A DNA stretch of 13,331 nt from Microcaldota archaeon. Its GTDB lineage: Archaea > Micrarchaeota > Micrarchaeia > Anstonellales > Bilamarchaeaceae. Of the stretch, positions 7,997 through 13,331 are shown piece after piece. Numbering within the stretch: position 1 is the first letter of the stretch; every line of letters begins with the position of its first letter. The notes beneath the pieces are model-generated. The model searched no databases and was not told the DNA's origin. It worked only from the letters and a program-made list of their open reading frames with translations. Location of the stretch: the NCBI GenBank assembly GCA_023247345.1, contig JAHFGR010000015.1:1-13331 (forward strand), in the 5' to 3' direction. Both the position numbers and the translations under genes were made by a program.

Positions 7997-9559
7997 TTAT
8001 GGTACTATTGGTCTTGTTACTTCTGTACCTGCGCCTGCATTATATAAAATATCGATTTGCGCAGGAGTTAAAGCAACATTATAGACCCTAACGTCATCTA
8101 TTAATCCATTAAGCCCTCCATTAGTAACGCTTGATATCAACCCGCCTACTCTTAAATCAACTGCTGGGTTAAAAATAGTAGATCTATCTCTGACTTCGGT
8201 AAGTGTGTTTACGCCATTTATAAATATTTTAACATAACTACCATCATAAAGTGCAACAAAGTGATACCATGGATCTGTAATTAAGGCGGTTGAGTAATCT
8301 ACAGAATTAAATGTTACTTCAAAATCTGTCAAACCTATGGTTGTTATCGGTCTCAATGAAGTATCTCCACCAGCACGAATCATACCTAACAACCATCCTG
8401 TCCGCGTAGTAGCAGTAACCTTTCCAAAAATATTAAACGAACCTCCTCCTGGATCAACAGAAATTTTAAACCAAACTGCCATGGTTATTTGATCAACTGG
8501 ATTCAATGATGGCGCATCCGGTACGGTAATACGACCAACACCATCAAGATAAATCGCACCGCCTATTCTACCATCAGGGTCCCAAGACACACCTGTTTCG
8601 CTCAACGTACCATCATTTCCATTACCAGAGTTATCAACGGCTGTAACACCGAGGCCCTCATTAAATTTAAGATGCAATATTGGGTTAGGCAATCTTGTTG
8701 CACATGCTCCTCCCTCGCAATCTTGTCCGACTGCACAAGGTAATATGGATTCGACTAATTCTGCACCGGCGCAACCAAACTCTCTAACAGTTAGGGTATC
8801 GAAACACTCGTCCGTTTCTACAGAACTAGGATTTGGCACCCCGTCTACCAATTCCCCAACTTCTGTCGTACCTGCTGTTGTTAAATCAAGTCCATCTGGA
8901 TCTGAACAGTAAGGTACTACTGTTGGTCCGGCATCATCTGGGCCAGCATCTACAACTGGGTTACCTGCATCATCTGGGCCAGCATCTACAACTGGTTCTC
9001 CTGCATCACGTGGTCCTGTACCGACATCTCGTCCTGCATCGTCTGGACCGGCGTCAACATCAACGGGTGGTTGACCTGCATCACCTGTACCAGCATCTGC
9101 TACTATTATTGGTCCTGCGTCAACACCATCTGGACCAGCATCAACAGGGCATATTAATGGGCATGTATTTCCTGCATCAACCGGACCCATATCAGGTCGT
9201 CCTGCATCACGAGAACCACCATCTAATTGACCTGCATCGGAGACAACTTCGCCACCATCTGGTTTACCTGCATCTGCATCAGTATCTGATCCTGCGTCTT
9301 TCGAACTAGTATCAGAACAATTTCGCCTACAAATATTTCCTGCATCATGGTGCTCGTCTGGAGTGTTAGTATCAGAAATGCCCGCATCTCTACCATTAAC
9401 TGATCTAGGATCGATAGATAACGTACATGCAACTGGCATTAAAGCAAATAATGCAACCTCGGCCCACACTGCACATCGCTTGAAGAAACCATCAGAACTA
9501 GAAGTTCTAGTAATATGCTCTGCAGTACGATGTGAGTCTCCTCTAAACAAATTTCTCAT
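7997..9559 (-). CDS. Exported surface protein: Asp-Ala-Gly-rich stalk, Cys-rich module, LamG-type lectin domain
   Basis: The protein has 520 residues. In order: a long polar, basic N-terminus (1-29); a hydrophobic segment (about 30-45) ending MPVAC, which could be a signal peptide, a membrane anchor or an imperfect lipobox; and a low-complexity acidic stalk (about 56-212) with 18 DAG triplets. Next comes a Cys-rich module (217-287) opening C-S-D-P-D-G, with Cys at 218, 252, 263, 275, 281 and 286 that could form three disulfides. The C-terminus is a LamG/concanavalin A-like jelly roll (about 292-505) with LHLKFNEG, DNSGNGNDGTL, ITMAVWFK, WYHFVALYDG, KIFINGV and GLIDDVRVYNVALTPAQI. Such folds bind sugars or surface ligands. 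The stalk probably holds the lectin away from the cell, perhaps contacting the glycan made by the neighbouring genes. The start lacks a ribosome site, but a TATA-like box lies about 50 bases upstream. The family architecture is clear; the ligand is unknown. Confidence 0.85.
   Translation of the reverse strand: MRNLFRGDSHRTAEHITRTSSSDGFFKRCAVWAEVALFALMPVACTLSIDPRSVNGRDAGISDTNTPDEHHDAGNICRRNCSDTSSKDAGSDTDADAGKPDGGEVVSDAGQLDGGSRDAGRPDMGPVDAGNTCPLICPVDAGPDGVDAGPIIVADAGTGDAGQPPVDVDAGPDDAGRDVGTGPRDAGEPVVDAGPDDAGNPVVDAGPDDAGPTVVPYCSDPDGLDLTTAGTTEVGELVDGVPNPSSVETDECFDTLTVREFGCAGAELVESILPCAVGQDCEGGACATRLPNPILHLKFNEGLGVTAVDNSGNGNDGTLSETGVSWDPDGRIGGAIYLDGVGRITVPDAPSLNPVDQITMAVWFKISVDPGGGSFNIFGKVTATTRTGWLLGMIRAGGDTSLRPITTIGLTDFEVTFNSVDYSTALITDPWYHFVALYDGSYVKIFINGVNTLTEVRDRSTIFNPAVDLRVGGLISSVTNGGLNGLIDDVRVYNVALTPAQIDILYNAGAGTEVTRPIVP
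8931..9002 (-). repeat. Two tandem 36-bp units within the DAG stalk
   Basis: Units at 8931-8966 and 8967-9002 differ at only a few bases near their ends (ggttacct against ggttctcct-type endings) and each encodes a 12-residue block of the form x-P-V-V-D-A-G-P-D-D-A-G. Beyond 9003 the repeat decays into shorter DAG units, many marked by the octamer cctgcatc on the + strand, up to about 9390. The near identity implies recent duplication or slippage, so stalk length may vary between strains. Confidence 0.8.
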
Positions 9560-9593
9560 CTTAATCAGTATTATTTAGTTTATGTAACAAATT

Positions 9594-9620
9594 AAAAAGG
9601 TTAGCATTATAAGCCTTTTT
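9594..9620 (-). promoter_or_regulatory. Candidate archaeal promoter of the LamG protein gene
   Basis: On the minus strand, AAAAAGG (a purine-rich, BRE-like element) is followed by CTTATAAT (9606-9613), a plausible TATA box. A start about 25 bases downstream would fall near 9584 and leave a leader of about 25 bases with no ribosome site. The same bases form an inverted repeat, AAAAAGG against CCTTTTT, which on the + strand is followed by a T-rich run, so a hairpin or terminator reading cannot be excluded. Confidence 0.4.
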
Positions 9621-9779
9621 GTATTTTTTTAATTCTTTCGTGTCCAGAAATAAAGTTACCTCGATAAACAAAAAAATAGCTCAATCTATAAATATTTTAT
9701 GAATAGAAACATTTTTAACCATCTATTAACATCTAAAACGACAGAAAAGATGATGCCAACAATTATCCAAATTGTATTT

Positions 9780-9814
9780 TATAAAACTGTGCACTGACAA
9801 TGCACAGATTTGTA
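9780..9814 (-). terminator. Stem-loop downstream of dinB, possible terminator or 3' structure
   Basis: A perfect 7-bp inverted repeat (CTGTGCA at 9787-9793, TGCACAG at 9801-9807) encloses a 7-base loop. Past one A-A mismatch it extends by six further pairs, including one G-T wobble, to 9780 and 9814. On the minus strand it starts about 44 bases after the dinB stop and its inner arm is followed by TTTT. Archaeal termination normally relies on T-runs rather than hairpins, so this may instead protect a 3' end or bind a protein. Confidence 0.45.
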
Positions 9815-9857
9815 TATTATTAATGTGTAGTCTAAAATGTCTCATTAAAAATATCTT

Positions 9858-10943
9858 TCAAAATTCGCCCAATGTCTTTTGCCCGGCTTTGCTTTGCAGC
9901 TTTTCCACTTTTACACCAATTCTGCGCAATTCTTTTGTTGTTTGATCTAAAAGTTCTTTATAAAGTTCATGAACAACCCGCTTTATCTCGTCAATGTTGT
10001 TTGTTGGAAACTGTAATGTACGCGAACGACTCAATGTTTGTAATTCTTCGTCTATTGCAATTATACCAACTGTTTCGCATAAAAGATTGTGATCTTTCAA
10101 TTCATTAACGATATCTTCTGTCAAGTAGTCGACGTCAGCTGCGAATTCGCTAAACTCTCGGGAATTTCTTTTTAACGTAGAGATTCTACTTATCTGCTTT
10201 TGATCTTGAATAATGCCAACTTCGCTGTCGTCTTCCCCACGTGCAGCACGAACAAGCCAAGCGCCAGTATTTTTTCCGAATTTTTCAACTATGTCCGTTG
10301 GATCATGATTTTTTAAATCAGATATTGTTCCAATACCCAGCGTTGCGAGAAATTCCTTTGTCTTCTTGCCAATACCAGGAATTTTATCAACATCCAAATA
10401 AGCTAGAAATGATTCGACCTCCTCTGGTTTTACGATTGTTAAGCCATCTGGCTTTTGAAAATCGCTCGCGATCTTGGCAACAAGCTTATTCGGTGCAATG
10501 CCAATGCTGCATGTGAGTTTTAATTTTTGCTTTATTTCGGTTTTAATCTTTTCTGCAAATTCGCGAGCTTTTTTATAATTTCTATCGCATTTTTTGCTGA
10601 TGTCCAAAAATGCTTCGTCAATGCTCGCAGGCTCGAATTTATCAGCATAGTTTGCAAGGATTTCCATTGCCTTATTGGAAGTTTCAGAATAAAGTTGGTG
10701 GTTTGCTGGCAAGAATAAAGAATCAATACCCTTAAGCAAGCGCTTTGCGTTTATTATTGGCATTCCGGCTTTAACACCGAACTTGCGAGCTGCGTAATTA
10801 GATGTTGCAACTGCACCACTGTCTGCTGTGCGTCCAGAAAACATACATACAACAATTGCATTGCCTTTTGCTTCCGGACGCGCAGCCTCTTCTACCTGCG
10901 CGTAGAAATAATCAAAATCAATGTGAAGAATAATGCGCTGCAT
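9858..10943 (-). CDS. dinB: Y-family translesion DNA polymerase (DinB / Dpo4 type)
   Basis: This 361-residue lesion-bypass polymerase copies damaged templates with low fidelity. The palm carries the catalytic acids D9 (in HIDFDYFYAQVEE) and D109-E110 (in SIDEAFLD), and Y14 is the expected steric gate against ribonucleotides. The fingers block VCMFSGRTADSGAVATSNYAARKFG (32-56 region) is strikingly like Sulfolobus Dpo4. A thumb helix-hairpin-helix lies around IPGIGKKTKEF, and the little-finger domain occupies about 240-350. The protein ends QKTLGEF (355-361), a PIP-box-like tail (Q-x-x-L-x-x-F) for binding PCNA, with the second aromatic missing. There is no ribosome site. TTAAATTAA (10966-10974) centred 27 bases upstream of the ATG fits a leaderless archaeal promoter. 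Length and motifs look intact. Confidence 0.95.
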   Translation of the reverse strand: MQRIILHIDFDYFYAQVEEAARPEAKGNAIVVCMFSGRTADSGAVATSNYAARKFGVKAGMPIINAKRLLKGIDSLFLPANHQLYSETSNKAMEILANYADKFEPASIDEAFLDISKKCDRNYKKAREFAEKIKTEIKQKLKLTCSIGIAPNKLVAKIASDFQKPDGLTIVKPEEVESFLAYLDVDKIPGIGKKTKEFLATLGIGTISDLKNHDPTDIVEKFGKNTGAWLVRAARGEDDSEVGIIQDQKQISRISTLKRNSREFSEFAADVDYLTEDIVNELKDHNLLCETVGIIAIDEELQTLSRSRTLQFPTNNIDEIKRVVHELYKELLDQTTKELRRIGVKVEKLQSKAGQKTLGEF

Positions 10944-10965
10944 GAAAAGAATAAGGATGTGCAGG

Positions 10966-10974
10966 TTAATTTAA
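10966..10974 (-). promoter_or_regulatory. dinB: TATA-like box of dinB (leaderless)
   Basis: The palindromic TTAAATTAA is centred about 27 bases upstream of the dinB ATG, the distance expected between a TATA box and the start site when the transcript begins at the start codon. It is preceded on the minus strand by AAAAAG, a BRE-like purine run. No Shine-Dalgarno sequence lies between it and the ATG. Confidence 0.5.
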
Positions 10975-11034
10975 CTTTTTCTATTCCGCTTTTTTATCCC
11001 TTTCTTTCCAAATCGAGGTTACTAGATGAAGTGC

Positions 11035-11286
11035 TTACATTAAACCGCTCGCGCCGAGACCAATGGGATAAAACTGTCCTTGAGAACAAGACTGTAGTAC
11101 GCATTGTATAGAATTTTGTTCTGGTTTTCTTACTGTAGCGCTAGCGTGATTATCTTTTTTATGATCTTCTTTTCCGGAACCCATTGGACCGGATAGTAAA
11201 ACTGTGCCAAAAATTGCTGTTCGCACAATCCTTTGAATAAATGGTTTTTTGATTTGTAAATTTGTTGCAATCATTTTTCGTTCCAT
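11035..11286 (-). CDS. Small membrane or exported protein of unknown function, downstream of hppA
   Basis: I do not recognise this 83-residue protein. It has a basic N-terminus (MERKMIATNLQIKKPFIQR), a hydrophobic stretch about 20-33 (IVRTAIFGTVLLSG) that could be a signal peptide or single membrane helix, a strongly polar section (about 37-60, KEDHKKDNH), and a tail with two cysteines (CVLQSC) ending in GLGASGLM. The ATG is supported by AAGGAG (11292-11297) five bases upstream. It starts 18 bases after the hppA stop on the same strand, so it is probably cotranscribed with the pyrophosphatase. It is followed by 91 bases and then dinB, which seems to have its own promoter. The good ribosome site and operon position argue that it is real, although short. 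Confidence 0.6.
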   Translation of the reverse strand: MERKMIATNLQIKKPFIQRIVRTAIFGTVLLSGPMGSGKEDHKKDNHASATVRKPEQNSIQCVLQSCSQGQFYPIGLGASGLM

Positions 11287-11304
11287 CTCCGCTCCTTAAA
11301 TTAT

Positions 11305-13320
11305 TTATCCAAGCAAGTGCAATGAATTTGCCAATATTAATGTAGCAAATACAAGCGAAACAGTGTTGATTACTTTTATCAATGCGTTCAATGCCGGACC
11401 GGCAGTATCTTTTAATGGATCGCCAACAGTATCGCCAACAACCGCAGCCTTATGCGCATCACTTCCTTTTCCGCCATATAAACCAGTTTCTATCAGCTTC
11501 TTGGAATTATCCCATGCTGCGCCTGCAGTTGACATAAATATTGCTAAAAGCAAACCGCTCGCAATAACGCCAGCAAGCAAACCTGCCAATGCCTGCGCGC
11601 CAAGCAAATATCCAACTAAAAATGGCGCAACGACTGCCATAATGCCAGGAACAACAAGCTCGCGCAATGCGGTTTTTGTAGAAATATCAACGCATTTGGC
11701 ATAATCAGGTTTTGCCTTTCCTTGCATAAGACCTTTTATTTCTTTGAATTGTCTGCGCACCTCACGAACAATTTCATCTGCTGCCCTGCCAACAGCTTTG
11801 ATAAGCATGCTGGAGAACAAGAATGGCAATAAAGCACCTATAAACAAGCCGATAGTAGTCGCAGGTGCGAGCAGATTAACTGAAGTCAGGTGTGCTTCTT
11901 CAGCAAACGCAGCAAACAAAGCGAGCGCGCCAAGTGCTGCCCCTGCAATTGCAAATCCTTTAGTAGTTGCTTTGGTTGTATTGCCTACAGCATCGAGCTC
12001 GTCAGTAACCTCCCGAACATTTTCCGGAAGACCGCTCATTTCCGCTATGCCACCCGCATTATCAGTTATCGGACCATAAGCATCAATTGCAATAACTATT
12101 GCGCTTAGCGAAAGCATTGCAGCTGCTGCAAGTGCTGTACCATAAATCCCGCCAACAAAATACGAGCAGGCGAGCGCAAGAATAATGAGCAAAACAGGCA
12201 ATGCTGTGCTTTGCATGCCTATTGCCAAACCGGAGATGAGATTTGTGCCTGCGCCAGTTTGTGATTTGTTTGCGATTTCTTTTACTGGCGCATATTCTTT
12301 GCCAGTATAATATTCAGTTACCCAGAATATTGCGGCAGTAAGAAGAACACCGATAATTACACTTATGAACAGGCTATTTTTCGCAACAGATACAATATCT
12401 GAATTAAAAAGATAGAAATAAGCGAGCGCGATCGTAATTAGCGCGGTTACGCCGATTCCTTTGTAAAATGCTTTCATGATGTGCTTGTCTTTACCTACGC
12501 GTACAAAGAAACTGCCGATTATACTTGATATAACGCCGAGCGAAGCAATTGCCAATGGCAATTCCACAAACGAAGAAGAACTGCTAACACCGAAGAAAGC
12601 TGCACCTGCCGTGCCAAGCAACATTGCAGCGATAATTGTAACTACAAAACTTTCAAAAACATCAGCAGCCATTCCAGCGCAATCGCCAACATTATCGCCA
12701 ACATTGTCTGCAATAACTGCGGGGTTTCTTGGATCGTCTTCTGGAATTCCTTTTTCAACCTTGCCAACAAGATCAGCGCCTACATCTGCTGCTTTTGTAT
12801 AAATACCGCCTCCGACACGCGAGAAAAGCGAAATTAGCGAGGCACCAAAACCATAACCAATAAGCGGTGCTAGGCTACCAAAAAAATAATACAAGACGCT
12901 TAACCCGCATAATCCAAGACCCGCAAGTGCCATGCCTGTTACTGCACCGCCGCTAAAAGAAATGGAAAGTGCTTTTTGCAATCCGCTTTTAGCTGCATCT
13001 GCAACCCGCAAATTCGCTCGCACACTAACCTGCATACCTATGTAACCTGCAAGTGCGCTTGAAATTACGCCGACAATAAATGCAATTGCAGTATTAAGAT
13101 TAAGAGAATAATAAATAAGAACTACCAAGACGATAACAAGCGGCGCAAGCGATTTATACTGCCTTGATAAAAACGCGTTAGCACCTTCTTGTATTGCGCT
13201 TGCTATGCTTTGCATTTTTTTATTTCCTTTTGATGAATTTACAACACGATAAACGAGCCATCCGGCATATAAAAGAGTTATTATGCCAACTAAGAATGCA
13301 AATAAAATAACACTAATCAT
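11305..13320 (-). CDS. hppA: Membrane-bound proton-pumping pyrophosphatase (K+-independent signature)
   Basis: This 671-residue integral membrane protein hydrolyses pyrophosphate and uses the energy to pump ions, normally H+, across the membrane. About 15-16 hydrophobic helices alternate along the chain. The pyrophosphate-binding motifs are GGGIYTKAADVGADLVGKVE (170-189), the Asp-rich DNVGDNVGDCAGMAADVFES (205-224), DAYGPITDNAGGIAEMSG (413-430), and the C-terminal WDNSKK (603-608), GSDAHKAAVVGDTVGDPLKDTAGP (619-642). The diagnostic stretch GNTTKATTKG places Lys at 450 and Thr at 453. In the family, Lys and Thr at these sites mark enzymes that do not need K+, whereas Ala and Gly mark K+-dependent ones. 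The start has GAGGTG (13326-13331) five bases before the ATG. It is first in the visible leftward set and would recover energy from pyrophosphate, including that released by nucleotide-sugar synthesis. Confidence 0.96.
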   Translation of the reverse strand: MISVILFAFLVGIITLLYAGWLVYRVVNSSKGNKKMQSIASAIQEGANAFLSRQYKSLAPLVIVLVVLIYYSLNLNTAIAFIVGVISSALAGYIGMQVSVRANLRVADAAKSGLQKALSISFSGGAVTGMALAGLGLCGLSVLYYFFGSLAPLIGYGFGASLISLFSRVGGGIYTKAADVGADLVGKVEKGIPEDDPRNPAVIADNVGDNVGDCAGMAADVFESFVVTIIAAMLLGTAGAAFFGVSSSSSFVELPLAIASLGVISSIIGSFFVRVGKDKHIMKAFYKGIGVTALITIALAYFYLFNSDIVSVAKNSLFISVIIGVLLTAAIFWVTEYYTGKEYAPVKEIANKSQTGAGTNLISGLAIGMQSTALPVLLIILALACSYFVGGIYGTALAAAAMLSLSAIVIAIDAYGPITDNAGGIAEMSGLPENVREVTDELDAVGNTTKATTKGFAIAGAALGALALFAAFAEEAHLTSVNLLAPATTIGLFIGALLPFLFSSMLIKAVGRAADEIVREVRRQFKEIKGLMQGKAKPDYAKCVDISTKTALRELVVPGIMAVVAPFLVGYLLGAQALAGLLAGVIASGLLLAIFMSTAGAAWDNSKKLIETGLYGGKGSDAHKAAVVGDTVGDPLKDTAGPALNALIKVINTVSLVFATLILANSLHLLG

Positions 13321-13331
13321 TAATCCACCTC

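Larger units (their letters stand above)
9560..9857. other. Non-coding gap of about 300 bases between the LamG protein gene and dinB
   Basis: I see no coding frame, tRNA or CRISPR unit in this gap. Both flanking genes read leftward. It holds a T-run directly after dinB (minus strand, 9847-9851), a strong stem-loop (9780-9814), a perfect 6-bp inverted repeat ACAATT/AATTGT (9759-9775), a featureless AT-rich stretch (about 9625-9755), and a candidate promoter for the LamG gene (about 9594-9620). The length and structure suggest separate transcription of the two genes. Confidence 0.6.

Noticed and set aside
8833..9309. 158-residue + strand frame rich in His and Leu, opposite the DAG stalk
   Set aside because: It is the antisense reading of a low-complexity repeat, which avoids stops by composition. 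It has no recognisable domain and the minus-strand protein has clear domains on both sides.
8931..9390. CRISPR-like or intergenic repeat array
   Set aside because: The repeats are contiguous, in frame and encode Asp-Ala-Gly blocks. There are no unique spacers of constant length.
9750..9797. Possible C/D box small RNA (ATGATG followed by CTGA)
   Set aside because: The C box is imperfect, no D' or C' boxes are found between, and the CTGA is inside the loop of the stem-loop.
11164..11190. Walker A-like GPMGSGK in the 83-residue protein
   Set aside because: The Ser/Thr after Lys is Glu, the protein is far too short for a nucleotide-binding fold, and the stretch lies just after a hydrophobic segment.
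11363..12802. Several + strand frames of 70-113 residues opposite hppA
   Set aside because: They are compositional shadows of the conserved pyrophosphatase and show no motif of their own.

Overview
The window looks like a piece of an archaeal genome, probably a small uncultivated lineage of the DPANN type (Woesearchaeota or a relative). The domain call is fairly firm. It rests on a Y-family polymerase closely resembling Sulfolobus Dpo4, TATA-like boxes about 27 bases upstream of genes that lack a ribosome binding site, ribosome binding sites built on GGTG, and a transketolase split into two genes. The phylum call is weaker. It rests mainly on a surface protein that combines a Cys-rich C-x-D-x-D-G domain with a LamG domain, a style I associate with Woesearchaeota-like genomes.

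Bases 1-7987 are a surface-glycan locus. It opens with the C-terminal part of a GT4 glycosyltransferase (+). A convergent five-gene leftward operon follows, in transcription order: transketolase N subunit, transketolase C subunit, glucose-1-phosphate cytidylyltransferase (rfbF), CDP-glucose 4,6-dehydratase (rfbG), and a short-chain dehydrogenase/epimerase. The first four genes overlap, abut or lie within about 20 bases of each other. A 75-base AT-rich divergent promoter region separates this operon from a rightward pair, a second GT4 glycosyltransferase and a class II asparagine synthetase, joined by a TAATG overlap. RfbF and RfbG together should make CDP-4-keto-6-deoxyglucose. No RfbH-like 3-dehydrase is present, so a standard 3,6-dideoxyhexose is unlikely. 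The split transketolase may add a two-carbon ketol unit to the 4-keto sugar, giving a branched CDP-sugar that the final SDR reduces. This is the most interesting hypothesis in the window and it is inference.

Bases 7997-9559 (-) encode a 520-residue exported protein with a signal or anchor segment, a long low-complexity stalk with 18 Asp-Ala-Gly triplets, a Cys-rich module and a C-terminal LamG-type lectin fold. It may display or bind the glycan made next door. About 300 non-coding bases follow, containing a strong stem-loop.

Bases 9858-13320 (-) look like ordinary chromosome: DinB/Dpo4 with a C-terminal PIP-like motif, an unrecognised 83-residue membrane or exported protein, and a membrane pyrophosphatase with the K+-independent signature. 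This part is visibly richer in G+C than the glycan locus, which suggests the glycan locus was acquired or evolves under different mutation pressure. No rRNA, tRNA, CRISPR array, transposase or attachment site was recognised.
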